NCBI GenBank assembly: GCA_016787895.1
Contig: JAEUTN010000003.1
Span: 1 to 64,000 of the forward strand
Length of the DNA stretch: 64,000 nt
DNA from: Bacteroidia bacterium
GTDB lineage: Bacteria; Bacteroidota; Bacteroidia; B-17B0; Aurantibacillaceae
Direction: 5' to 3'
Under the pieces are notes generated by a model. The model was not told the DNA's origin. It saw only the letters and a program-made list of their open reading frames with translations, and did not search any database. This document shows positions 24,639 to 33,175 of this stretch, one piece after another. Position numbers and translations under genes: made by a program. Positions within the stretch are counted from its first letter, which is position 1, and the number at the start of each line of letters is the position of its first letter.

Positions 24639-25514
24639 TTAACTGAACAGAATGCTTCTCATGCTGATGGAGCCCATATCAATGGTTTCGGTGAGAAAAT
24701 TCACCTCGTCTTTTTGATCTCTTAAACCAAGGGTGTACATCAGAGGTAAATAATGGTCGTTGGTAGGATGGGCCAGTTGAGCCAGGCGGGCGTTTTTTTG
24801 ATAGTCAATGAGCGGCTGGGGGTCGTTTTTCAGCACCTGCTCTTTCACCAGGGTATCGAATTCAATGGCCCAGTCGAATTTTTTAGTGGGCTCGTTCCAG
24901 CTCACCATACCAAGGTTGTGAACAATGTTACCACTCGAAAGAATCAAAACACCACGGTTTCTTAATGCCGAGAGTTCTTTCCCCAGTTTGTAGTGGTATT
25001 CAGGCGATTTACCATAATCAATGCTCATTTGAAACACCGGCACATTGGCTTTTGGGTAAAGGTGTTTTAAAACAGACCAGGCCCCGTGGTCCAGTCCCCA
25101 CTCTTTATCTTCCTTCACTTTTACCGACTTCACTTCCTGAATAACGGCGCGAGCCATTTCGGGTGATCCCGCTGCGGGGTATTGTACTTTGAACAATTCA
25201 TCGGGAAAGCCTCCAAAATCATGTATCGTGCTCTGTTGAGCATTCACATTCACCGCAGTGCCATTGGTTAACCAGTGGGCTGAAATACACAAAATGGCTT
25301 TGGGCAGGGGAAGTTTTTTTCCGAGCTCTGCCCAGCTTCTGCTGTATACCGTGTCGGTAATGGCGTTCATGGGGTTACCGTGCCCGATAAACAGGACCGG
25401 CATTCTTTCGCTGCCGCCAAATGTTTCAGTGATGCGTTCAAGGTCTTTCAATTGCATGGCTATAGCGGATAAAGGTAAAACACCTAGAGCAGTGAGAAAA
25501 TCTTTGCGATTCAT
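24639..25514 (-). CDS. ygiD: LigB-like extradiol ring-cleavage dioxygenase (DODA/YgiD type)
   Basis: A 291-residue class III extradiol dioxygenase homologous to YgiD and plant DOPA 4,5-dioxygenase. Metal-binding histidines appear in GHGNPMNA (about 44-51), SAHWLT (about 80), HDFGGFP (about 99-105) and GNIVHNLG (about 195-202), as expected for the family, whose members bind Fe or Zn. The physiological substrate in bacteria is unclear. The first 20 residues (MNRKDFLTALGVLPLSAIAM) look like a short signal sequence of the RKxFL type, absent from E. coli YgiD, so the protein may be exported. It precedes the GT9 gene's end by 18 nt on the same strand. Confidence 0.9.
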   Translation of the reverse strand: MNRKDFLTALGVLPLSAIAMQLKDLERITETFGGSERMPVLFIGHGNPMNAITDTVYSRSWAELGKKLPLPKAILCISAHWLTNGTAVNVNAQQSTIHDFGGFPDELFKVQYPAAGSPEMARAVIQEVKSVKVKEDKEWGLDHGAWSVLKHLYPKANVPVFQMSIDYGKSPEYHYKLGKELSALRNRGVLILSSGNIVHNLGMVSWNEPTKKFDWAIEFDTLVKEQVLKNDPQPLIDYQKNARLAQLAHPTNDHYLPLMYTLGLRDQKDEVNFLTETIDMGSISMRSILFS

Positions 25515-25531
25515 ACCACTAATTTAAGCGC

Positions 25532-26512
25532 TTAAATTACAGAATGGTTCAAATTGATGTGAAAGGCACAATTGAAATGGGATTTTGGGCAGGCCTTGTG
25601 CCCGTGCAAACCGCAGGGTCTGCAATTCAAATCCTTTACTTCAATCACCTTTTGGTTGTCAGAAAGCGGGCCAAATCCAAAATCAGGAATGGTGGAAAGA
25701 AAAAAGGCTCTTACCGGCGCATTTTGACTGGAGGCCAGATGCAGAGGAGCGGAATCGTTCACGTAATTCATTTCGGCGTGTTTCATCAACAGGGCTGATT
25801 GCAGTAAGCTTAACTGACCACAAAGCTGTATTGTGTTTTTTCGTTTGGATTGTGAAATCAGGTCTTCGCAGAGTGAAGCATCGCCCGGCGCCCCCAGCAA
25901 ATACACTTTTTTTTCTTCAGGAATGAGTTTTAGCAATTCAAGCCATTTTTCTTTTGGCAGTTGTTTGGTAAACCACACCGAAGCCGGTGCCATACAAACA
26001 AATGGCGGTTGAAGCAAAGGGGCAATGCGTTCGGCATCTATTGAAGAGGGGTAGAGCCTGGGCAAATAAACCGTGTTATCGCAAAAATCATTGACCAACT
26101 CATGGTAACGATGAATTTCGTGCAGGTGTTTCGCAAAACGGTGTTTTACCGTGGTGTTGAATAAAAAAGAAAAGGGATTTTGTTTGAAGCCCGCGCTGTG
26201 TTTTGCTCCTGAAAAGGCGGTCAAAAAACCGGAGCTGGCATACCGGTGGCAATTGATCACACAATCGTATTTGTTTTTGCGGATGCGGAACAAAAGCGAA
26301 AACAGGTTCTTAAGTTTGTTTTCCTTTTTGTCCCAAACCAGGGTTTCTTTTAAATACGGATGGCGCTCATAAATGCCTTCATTGCCTTTTCTCACCAGTA
26401 TAGAAATGGAAGCAGAGGGAAAGCTGGCGTGTAATTTTTCAAGGAGGCAGGAGGCCAGTATGGCGTCGCCAATAAACGCGGTTTGTATTACAAGTATGTT
26501 CTGGTACCTCAA
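25532..26512 (-). CDS. Glycosyltransferase family 9 (heptosyltransferase-like)
   Basis: A 326-residue GT-B enzyme of the ADP-heptose:LPS heptosyltransferase family, expected to add a sugar to the LPS core at the cytoplasmic face. The N-terminal half opens with ILVIQTAFIGDAILASCLLEKL, the GT9 hallmark. The C-terminal nucleotide-binding half contains MAPASVWFTKQLPKEKW and LCGQLSLLQSALLMKHAEMNYVNDSAPLHLASS, the latter carrying the conserved DSxPLHLA element. The sugar donor is not certain, because Bacteroidota use varied core sugars. It is followed by the dioxygenase gene and preceded by miaE with a 2-nt gap, so the three may be co-transcribed. Confidence 0.9.
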   Translation of the reverse strand: MRYQNILVIQTAFIGDAILASCLLEKLHASFPSASISILVRKGNEGIYERHPYLKETLVWDKKENKLKNLFSLLFRIRKNKYDCVINCHRYASSGFLTAFSGAKHSAGFKQNPFSFLFNTTVKHRFAKHLHEIHRYHELVNDFCDNTVYLPRLYPSSIDAERIAPLLQPPFVCMAPASVWFTKQLPKEKWLELLKLIPEEKKVYLLGAPGDASLCEDLISQSKRKNTIQLCGQLSLLQSALLMKHAEMNYVNDSAPLHLASSQNAPVRAFFLSTIPDFGFGPLSDNQKVIEVKDLNCRPCGLHGHKACPKSHFNCAFHINLNHSVI

Positions 26513-26514
26513 GC

Positions 26515-27099
26515 TTAGCCGTGTATGGTTTCCTGTTTGCCGTAACTTTTAATCAATCCCGCTTCAAAGTCAAGCCATTGTTGCCAGCGCAGATTCACAT
26601 CTTCCACACCTTCACCGTATTTACGCGCAAAACCTATAAAGGTGGTGTAGTGCCCGGCTTCGCTGATCATCAACTCTCTGTAAAAATTGCTGAGATCAGG
26701 ATCCTTGAGTTGTTCCGACAGGATTTTAAAGCGTTCGCAGCTTCTGGCCTCAATCATGGCCGCAAACAACAAACGGTCGATAAGTACTATTTTTTTGGAA
26801 TAGCCTTTGCGCATGAACTTGTAAAGTTCGTTCACATAATGGTCCTTACGTTCAAAACCCAGTTCAAACCCTCGGGCTTTTATTTTTTGGTGCACCATTT
26901 CAAAATGCTGCAATTCTTCCTGGGCCAGTTTCAGCATTTCTTCCACCAGTTCGCTGTGATAGGGGTAACCTACAATAATGGAAATGGCATTAGAAGCGGC
27001 TTTTTGCTCACAATAGGCGTGATCGGTTAAAATTTCAGAGAGGTTGGATTCGGCAATGTTTGCCCAGCGGGGATCGGTTTCGAGTTTAAGGCCAAGCAT
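26515..27099 (-). CDS. miaE: tRNA-(ms2io6A) hydroxylase MiaE
   Basis: A 194-residue di-iron monooxygenase of ferritin-like fold that hydroxylates the isopentenyl group of ms2i6A37 in tRNA, giving ms2io6A. Carboxylate and histidine ligands are visible in the expected helices: DHAYCEQKAASNA, AQEELQHFEMVHQK, IEARSCERF and ISEAGHYTTF. The ATG at 27099 is chosen. An upstream GTG at 27120 would add seven residues (MFRKNST) with no support. It is first in a likely three-gene minus-strand unit with GT9 and the dioxygenase and is divergent from the RsmI-like gene. Confidence 0.92.
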   Translation of the reverse strand: MLGLKLETDPRWANIAESNLSEILTDHAYCEQKAASNAISIIVGYPYHSELVEEMLKLAQEELQHFEMVHQKIKARGFELGFERKDHYVNELYKFMRKGYSKKIVLIDRLLFAAMIEARSCERFKILSEQLKDPDLSNFYRELMISEAGHYTTFIGFARKYGEGVEDVNLRWQQWLDFEAGLIKSYGKQETIHG

Positions 27100-27155
27100 G
27101 GTGCTGTTTTTTCGGAACACAAAGTAACAACAAAATTTTTACTTAATATTACGGC

Positions 27156-27869
27156 ATGGCCGAGCAGGGAATCTTGTACCTCATTCCGGTGCCCATCAGC
27201 GGGGCGCCTGCAACTCAAAGCATTCCTGATTACAATTTTTCGATAGTGAGAGGTCTGAAAAAATTCATCACCGAAAACAACAAGGAAGCCCGGAAATTTC
27301 TGAAGCAGTTTGGGTATCCCAAGCTGGAAGATGCTGAGATGCTTGAACTCAACGTGCACAGCAGGGAAGGGGACCTGAGTCCGTTTTTAAAATTCATTCA
27401 GGGATCTGAACCGGTGGGTTTGATGAGCGATGCCGGATGTCCCGGAATTGCTGATCCCGGGGCGGAAGTGATACAATTGGCGCATCGCCATGGTATTCAT
27501 GTGGTGCCTCTGGTGGGGCCCAGTTCCATTGTACTGAGCATTATGGCCAGCGGCTTCAATGGACAGAATTTTGCATTCATCGGATACCTGCCCATCGATA
27601 AACCAATTCGTCAAAAGCGTTTGAAAGAGCTTGAACACCTTGCCGTAAAACAGCGCCAGGCACAGTTTTTTATTGAAACACCCTACCGCAACGAGGCATT
27701 GTTTGAACACCTTCTGCAAAGTTTATCTCCGGCAACCCTTTTGTTTGTTGGAAGAGATGTGCTTGGCGACAAACAGCTGCTGCAAAGCAAAAGCATCAGG
27801 GAATGGAAACTGGGTAAGGCCCCTGAGCTTCAGAAATTGCCAACGGTGTTTGGAATATTTACTTCGTAA
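27156..27869 (+). CDS. RsmI-like SAM-dependent methyltransferase
   Basis: A 237-residue protein of the tetrapyrrole-methylase superfamily, the fold used by RsmI to methylate the ribose of C1402 in 16S rRNA. The SAM site is formed by GLMSDAGCPGIADPGAEVIQLAHRHG and VPLVGPSSIVLSIMASGFNGQNFAFIGYLP, and FIETPYRNEALFEHLL is the RsmI-like block. Its N-terminus differs from E. coli RsmI: residues 15-70 contain an unusual segment (ATQSIPDYNFSIVRGLKKFITENN). It may be a Bacteroidota subfamily with another target. Single gene, 69 nt ahead of the HD phosphodiesterase. Confidence 0.82.
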   Translation: MAEQGILYLIPVPISGAPATQSIPDYNFSIVRGLKKFITENNKEARKFLKQFGYPKLEDAEMLELNVHSREGDLSPFLKFIQGSEPVGLMSDAGCPGIADPGAEVIQLAHRHGIHVVPLVGPSSIVLSIMASGFNGQNFAFIGYLPIDKPIRQKRLKELEHLAVKQRQAQFFIETPYRNEALFEHLLQSLSPATLLFVGRDVLGDKQLLQSKSIREWKLGKAPELQKLPTVFGIFTS

Positions 27870-27937
27870 ATATTTTGCAGGCCTTTCGTTGAAATTCAGG
27901 CTTCTTATTACCTTTAAGCGGGAAAATCTCAGGCAAA

Positions 27938-29929
27938 ATGGACATCTTTTCATTGGTAAGGGCCAAACACAATTTGGTTTTTAAACTGGCACTTATTGCT
28001 TTTGTTTCATTTTTACTGGCCCTGATGTTGCCTTATCGTGAAGTGAAAGGGCATAAGGTTGATGCCTTCAACGCCATCTGGCCTTATGCAGATTTGGTGA
28101 CCGACCAGGATTTTTTTATTCGAAAATCGGAGCTGGAATTAAAAACAGAGAAGGAAAAAATCATACGTGAGACCCCCTTGTTTTTTGAGATTACTTCTGG
28201 CGAAAAAGAAGAACGTTTGGCTCAGCTCAGTTTACTGGAAACCTCCCAACCCAAAGCCTATGCCGCTTTAAAACCCCTTTTCGACAGCATTTATAAAAGA
28301 GGGGTGATTGAAAGTCTGGATGAGGAGCAGTTAAAAAACAAACAGATTTTTGAAACCAATGGTTTTTATGCCGAAGCCGTGACCTATTATGATTTTTTTA
28401 CCATTAAATCGGCTGTAGAGTTTATAGAATCGCGCCTGGGCGGGCAGGTGCTGAGTGTAAATTACCTCGATTACCTTGCTTTAACCCACCGTTACAGCAA
28501 AAGCAAAACGGAGCTTTACCTGAATTCCAAACTGGAGCAGGTATCGGTTTACCGCAACGTAATCAAAGCCGGGCATGTGCTGGTAAAACAGGGGCAAACC
28601 CTCACCAACAACACCCGCAACCTGATTAACCGCTATTATTATTTTCAGAATCAAAATGTGGCTTTTTCATGGCTGAAGTTTTTTGCCAAATGGGGCTTAA
28701 CCTTTCTGTTGAGCCTGGTTTTACTGGTGTTTTTGGCTTTTTTCAGAAAACAAATTTTCGGACAAAACAAACAGGTAGCCTTTCTGTTCTTTTTGCTTTT
28801 GGTGGCGGTTACCACTACGTTTTTATTTCACAAATTTGGTTTTATGGTACTGGCCTTGCCTTACGCGCTGGTGCCCATTTTGGTGCGGGTGTTTTTCGAC
28901 GGCAGAACCGCGCTTTTCACTCATTTGATGATTGTATTGCACTGCAGTTTTTTTATGCCGGATAAACTCGAGTTTATCTTACTGCAATTAATTCCGGGTA
29001 TTGGCACCCTGTTTGCCGTTGCTGAAATGAGAAAACGCCAGCAAATTCTGAATGCGGCAGCCTTGGTGTTTTTGTTTTACGTGTTTATTTTTGTGTGTTA
29101 TGAATTGAGTTTCGGTACACCTCTTGCTGTCAGCAAATTCACCTCATATGTACCCTTTGCCATCAGTTCCATGCTGGTATTGCTGGCTTATCCTTTGATT
29201 TATCTTACCGAAAAATTCTTTGGATTCATCTCAGATTTTAAATTGCTTGAACTTTGCGACCTGAATCAACCATTGCTCAGAAAACTTTCAAAAGAAGTGC
29301 CGGGTACCTTTCAGCACAGTTTACAAGTGGCCAATTTGGCAGAGGAAGCCATTTTTTACATTGGAGGCAACTCCCTGCTGGTGCGAGCCGGGGCCATGTA
29401 CCACGATATCGGCAAACTCAAAAACCCTTATTATTTTACCGAAAACCAGGCCGATGGCTTTAGCCCCCACCAGGAAATTGAACCGGTGGAAAGCGCCAGA
29501 ATCATCATTGAACACGTAATTGTAGGCATTGAAATGGCTAAAAAATACAACCTGCCCGAATCGGTGATTGATTTTATCAGAACCCACCATGGCACCACTT
29601 CGGTGAGGTATTTTCTCAACTTATTTGAAAAGCAGGGGCACGATTCTATCGCCGCTGAAGGTCGTTTTCGTTATCCCGGCCCCATCCCCTTCAGCAAAGA
29701 AACGGCGGTATTGATGATTGCCGACGGGGTGGAGGCCGCATCAAGAAGCTTAAAAAGCCACGATGCCCTCACCATTAACGACCTGGTGGACAATATTATT
29801 GATTACAAAATTGCCCATCAGCAGTTTATTAATTCCGACATCACGTTTAAGGACATTACGACTATTAAAAAAATCTTTAAAAAGCGACTGATGAACATCT
29901 ATCATGTGAGAATAGAATATCCGGATTAG
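27938..29929 (+). CDS. pgpH: 7TM-HD phosphodiesterase, PgpH type (c-di-AMP hydrolase)
   Basis: A 663-residue membrane protein expected to degrade cyclic di-AMP to pApA. TM1 is at about 15-32. An extracytoplasmic 7TMR-HDED region follows (about 35-245), then a block of seven helices (about 250-430) and a cytoplasmic HD domain. The HD-domain ligands are visible: FQHSLQVANLAE, the MYHDIGKLKNPYYF motif with H489-D490, IIIEHVIVGIEMAKKYNLP, RTHHGTT and ADGVEAASRS. The length is slightly below the Firmicutes relatives. It lies immediately upstream of the exopolysaccharide operon but has a separate promoter between them, so a signalling link to envelope synthesis is only inference. Confidence 0.92.
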   Translation: MDIFSLVRAKHNLVFKLALIAFVSFLLALMLPYREVKGHKVDAFNAIWPYADLVTDQDFFIRKSELELKTEKEKIIRETPLFFEITSGEKEERLAQLSLLETSQPKAYAALKPLFDSIYKRGVIESLDEEQLKNKQIFETNGFYAEAVTYYDFFTIKSAVEFIESRLGGQVLSVNYLDYLALTHRYSKSKTELYLNSKLEQVSVYRNVIKAGHVLVKQGQTLTNNTRNLINRYYYFQNQNVAFSWLKFFAKWGLTFLLSLVLLVFLAFFRKQIFGQNKQVAFLFFLLLVAVTTTFLFHKFGFMVLALPYALVPILVRVFFDGRTALFTHLMIVLHCSFFMPDKLEFILLQLIPGIGTLFAVAEMRKRQQILNAAALVFLFYVFIFVCYELSFGTPLAVSKFTSYVPFAISSMLVLLAYPLIYLTEKFFGFISDFKLLELCDLNQPLLRKLSKEVPGTFQHSLQVANLAEEAIFYIGGNSLLVRAGAMYHDIGKLKNPYYFTENQADGFSPHQEIEPVESARIIIEHVIVGIEMAKKYNLPESVIDFIRTHHGTTSVRYFLNLFEKQGHDSIAAEGRFRYPGPIPFSKETAVLMIADGVEAASRSLKSHDALTINDLVDNIIDYKIAHQQFINSDITFKDITTIKKIFKKRLMNIYHVRIEYPD

Positions 29930-29964
29930 GGGCCTTTAAAACCCCTTATTTAACTCAAAAACAA

Positions 29965-29972
29965 TATATTTG
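29965..29972 (+). promoter_or_regulatory. -7 box of the exopolysaccharide operon
   Basis: TATATTTG, an exact match to TAnnTTTG, ending 8 nt before the OPX start codon. The -33 region is poor (no TTG at 19-21 nt). Confidence 0.55.
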
Positions 29973-29980
29973 TCCTGACT

Positions 29981-30736
29981 ATGCGTTATTTCTTTTTATT
30001 CCTGGCTTTGGGCGTGGTACTGAGCTCCTGTAAGGTGATGCGTTCCAACCTCATGCTCAAAACTCCCAAAGATTATAAGTATGATGAACTGATTGATTCA
30101 CTGGCGCAAAAAGATTACCGTGTAGCGCCAAACGACGAGATTTTGTATTTTGTTTTTACCAACGATGGTTTTAAACTGATTGATTTGGCCACACAGGTTA
30201 ATACAGGGTTTAAAGCCAGTATCAATACCATAGTTGAAACCGATGGGCAAATCAAAATGCCTCTCTTAGGCCGGGTTTATGTTGAAGGTTTAACCATTAA
30301 GGAGCTGCAGGCGGTACTTGAGGAGAAATATTCAGAGTTTTACGTTAAACCCTATGTTGAAGTACGTGTATCCAACAAACGCGTGATTGTTTTTCCCGGA
30401 AGCGGCGGAAGTGCCAAGGTGTTACCCTTAACCAACAATAATACAACTGTGATGGAAGCTTTGGCTGCCGCCGGAGGTATAGTAGAGGACGGCAAAGCCT
30501 ATAAAGTCAAATTAATCAGAAACAACCCCAAACCGGATGGAAAACCCCTGGTGTATCTGATGGACCTTTCCACCATTGATGGTTTATCGGCAGCCAACTC
30601 CAAGGTTCAGGCCAACGACATTATTTACGTGGAACCACGCTACAAACCGCTGGCTACCTTCAATAAAGAGGTCTTGCCTTTGGTGACAACCATTACCGGC
30701 GTGATCCTGATAATCCAGTTGTTCAGATCCTTGTAA
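29981..30736 (+). CDS. Polysaccharide export (OPX/Wza-like) lipoprotein
   Basis: A 251-residue outer-membrane-associated lipoprotein of the Wza/OPX family, serving as part of the channel for capsule or exopolysaccharide export. The signal MRYFFLFLALGVVLSSC has a lipobox with C17. The poly-export domain spans about 40-130 (YRVAPNDEILYFVFTNDG; KMPLLGRVYVEGLTIKELQAVLEEKYSEFYVKPYVEV), followed by one SLBB domain (about 130-220). A C-terminal hydrophobic helix (VLPLVTTITGVILIIQLF) suggests a membrane anchor common in Bacteroidota. It is first in the operon, and the kinase gene follows after 3 nt. Confidence 0.93.
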   Translation: MRYFFLFLALGVVLSSCKVMRSNLMLKTPKDYKYDELIDSLAQKDYRVAPNDEILYFVFTNDGFKLIDLATQVNTGFKASINTIVETDGQIKMPLLGRVYVEGLTIKELQAVLEEKYSEFYVKPYVEVRVSNKRVIVFPGSGGSAKVLPLTNNNTTVMEALAAAGGIVEDGKAYKVKLIRNNPKPDGKPLVYLMDLSTIDGLSAANSKVQANDIIYVEPRYKPLATFNKEVLPLVTTITGVILIIQLFRSL

Positions 30737-30739
30737 ACC

Positions 30740-33175
30740 ATGCTGAATCCACAGGCAAACAACACCAATACCCAGTTAAAGGACATTGCCGAAAAACTCA
30801 ATGCCAATTTCGATGTGGGATTGTTTATTTTTCTCTTACTCAGAAACAAAATCATCATTCTTGTTTTTTTTCTGGTTTCGTTTTTCTCCGCCTTTTTGTA
30901 CCTGCGTTACAGTCAACCCATTTACGAGTCAAAGGCCATTGTGCAGATCAATGACGCCAATACAGCCGACCAGGTGTTAAAACTGGGTGGAGGAGGAGAT
31001 AACAACAACCTGATTGCCGAGGCCATTGAACAAATACGCTCCAAAGTGTTTTTAAAACGGGTGGTGGAGAAACTGGACATCAGTGTAAATTATTTCAGCG
31101 AAGGCACTTTTAAAAATCACGAACTGTATTATTCCTCTCCCTTTCTGGTAAAAATCAATGTCAAATCGGCTGCCATCCATGGTCAAAAGATGTATGTGAA
31201 TCTTAAGGGGGATTTGAAATCAGGCACTTTAATTATTGGCAGCCAGACTATACCATTCAAAAGCGGGGAATGGCTGTACAGGCCCGAGTTTGATCTGGTG
31301 GTGTATCCCAATCAAAAGATTGAAGCGCGGCAAGTATTGAATTTGCTGAAAGAAAACAACAAGTATTATTTTGTGGTATCGGATGTCAACGAGGTGACCG
31401 CTCTTCTCAAAAGCCGGCTTGAAGTAAAATTGTTTAACGAACACGCCAAAACGGTTATCATTAAGGTGTCGGATGTCAATCCTTCCAAATCAACGGATAT
31501 TGTAAATGCGGTGACCGAGGAGTATTTGAATTATGATGTCGAACGCAAAAGCGAAAGTTCCACCAACATCTTATCCTTTATCGATTCTCAGCTGAATACG
31601 GTTTACAACGAATTAAAAAGCCGTGAAAGCCAGTTGTACCAATTTAAAAGCGATAAAAAAATCGCCAACCGTGATTTTATCAACGACGCGGAGATGATGC
31701 GGTATTCATCGCTTGAAGACCAGATGCTGAAACTGGAGATCGAAGAAAAACTGATTGCCGAAATACAGGCTAACATTGCTCAAAATAAAAGCATTGACAT
31801 TTACCAGCTTTTGTCGCTGACGGCTGCTACCGACAATGATAATTCCATACGGCAAGTTGTTGAAGGCATTAAAAAACTATTGAATGATAAGGAGAATTTG
31901 CTGTATGCTGTAACTCCCAATTCAGAGAATATTAAACAAATCAATTTCCAGATCGACAATCAAAAACGTTTGTTGATGGAAAGTTTAGATGCCCTGAGGA
32001 TGAAGTACAAAGCGGAATACAAAAACCTCATTGAAAAATCGGGGGATTTCCAGAGCAAACTCAATCAAAATCCGGACGACGAAGTAGAGTATTCCCGCCT
32101 CTCGCGTTTGTATACCATCAGCGAAAAATACTACACCATGTTACTTGAGAAAAAGACGGAGTTTTCGATTTCAAGAGCCGGTTACGTTTCAAAAAACATT
32201 ATCCTCGAAAAAGCACTGGGGGTTGGTGCCCTGGTTTCACCCAGCCGGAAAAAGGCTTTGCTGATTGCCAGCCTGAGTTTTCTTGTTTTTTCCCTGGGAC
32301 TTGTATTGATTCGTTATCTCTTTCATGATAAAATTTACACTCTGTATGATATTACCCGTTACTCAAGTGGGGATGTGGCTTTGCTGGGAGTGGTTCCAAA
32401 ATACCAGAACCACATTCCTGTATCGCAGTTGGTGGTGGATAAAAATCCTAAAGCCCTGATTAGTGAAGCGTTCCGGTCCATCCGGGCGAATCTCAATTTT
32501 ATGGATTCGGCCAACGATGGCACCAAAATAGTTTCGGTAACTTCCACCATCAGCGGAGAAGGTAAAACTTTTGTGTCCATTAACGTGGCCGGTATTATTG
32601 CTTTCACCGGAAAACGGGTGGTGATTATCGATTTGGACATGCGGAAACCTAAAATTCACAAAGGATTTGGCACCAGCAATAACATTGGCATGAGCACCAT
32701 TCTCACCGGGCTAACCACGGTGGATGAATGCCTGATGAACAGCACCATGGATAACCTGAAGTTTATCACGGCAGGTCCTTCACCTCCCAATCCATCTGAG
32801 CTTATCCTCAGCAAAACGTTAGACGATACCCTGGAATACCTGAAAACCAAATTTGATTGTATTGTTATTGATAATCCTCCTGTGGGGCTTGTAACCGATG
32901 GTATTGCTACGATACAAAAGGCCAACTATCCTATTTACGTGTTCAGGGCAGGGTATTCACGTAAAATGTTCACACAAATTCTCGACCGTTTAAAAAACGA
33001 GTCGAATGTCAAAAACCTCTCAGTGATTTTGAACGATGTGGACGTAAGTAAAAAACTGTACAGTTATAATTATGGCTACGGTTATGGCTATGGGTATGGT
33101 TATGGCAGCGGATACTACAGCGAAGAAGAAACAGGAAAAAAAGGCAAAAGGAGAAAAAAAGATGGAAATAATTGA
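30740..33175 (+). CDS. Wzc-type co-polymerase / bacterial tyrosine kinase
   Basis: An 811-residue inner-membrane protein that controls chain length and export of polysaccharide. The Wzz domain has TM1 at about 36-55, a long periplasmic coiled-coil region (about 280-480) and TM2 at about 506-525. The cytoplasmic BY-kinase domain has Walker A TSTISGEGKT (601-610), Walker A' VVIIDLDMRKP (627-637) and Walker B in the CIVIDNPP segment. The C-terminal tail is a tyrosine cluster of alternating Gly-Tyr (about 774-795) followed by an acidic and Lys-rich end, the target of autophosphorylation. Its end overlaps the start of rfbC by 14 nt. Confidence 0.95.
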   Translation: MLNPQANNTNTQLKDIAEKLNANFDVGLFIFLLLRNKIIILVFFLVSFFSAFLYLRYSQPIYESKAIVQINDANTADQVLKLGGGGDNNNLIAEAIEQIRSKVFLKRVVEKLDISVNYFSEGTFKNHELYYSSPFLVKINVKSAAIHGQKMYVNLKGDLKSGTLIIGSQTIPFKSGEWLYRPEFDLVVYPNQKIEARQVLNLLKENNKYYFVVSDVNEVTALLKSRLEVKLFNEHAKTVIIKVSDVNPSKSTDIVNAVTEEYLNYDVERKSESSTNILSFIDSQLNTVYNELKSRESQLYQFKSDKKIANRDFINDAEMMRYSSLEDQMLKLEIEEKLIAEIQANIAQNKSIDIYQLLSLTAATDNDNSIRQVVEGIKKLLNDKENLLYAVTPNSENIKQINFQIDNQKRLLMESLDALRMKYKAEYKNLIEKSGDFQSKLNQNPDDEVEYSRLSRLYTISEKYYTMLLEKKTEFSISRAGYVSKNIILEKALGVGALVSPSRKKALLIASLSFLVFSLGLVLIRYLFHDKIYTLYDITRYSSGDVALLGVVPKYQNHIPVSQLVVDKNPKALISEAFRSIRANLNFMDSANDGTKIVSVTSTISGEGKTFVSINVAGIIAFTGKRVVIIDLDMRKPKIHKGFGTSNNIGMSTILTGLTTVDECLMNSTMDNLKFITAGPSPPNPSELILSKTLDDTLEYLKTKFDCIVIDNPPVGLVTDGIATIQKANYPIYVFRAGYSRKMFTQILDRLKNESNVKNLSVILNDVDVSKKLYSYNYGYGYGYGYGYGSGYYSEEETGKKGKRRKKDGNN

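Noticed and set aside
33072..33161. N-terminal extension of RfbC reading through the kinase tail repeat
   Set aside because: The Met-rich translation is the repeat read out of frame, and the family start at 33162 gives the proper 181-residue enzyme.
33061..33175. Frameshift in the Wzc kinase tail
   Set aside because: The Gly-Tyr run stays in frame to a normal acidic/Lys-rich end, as in other BY-kinases.
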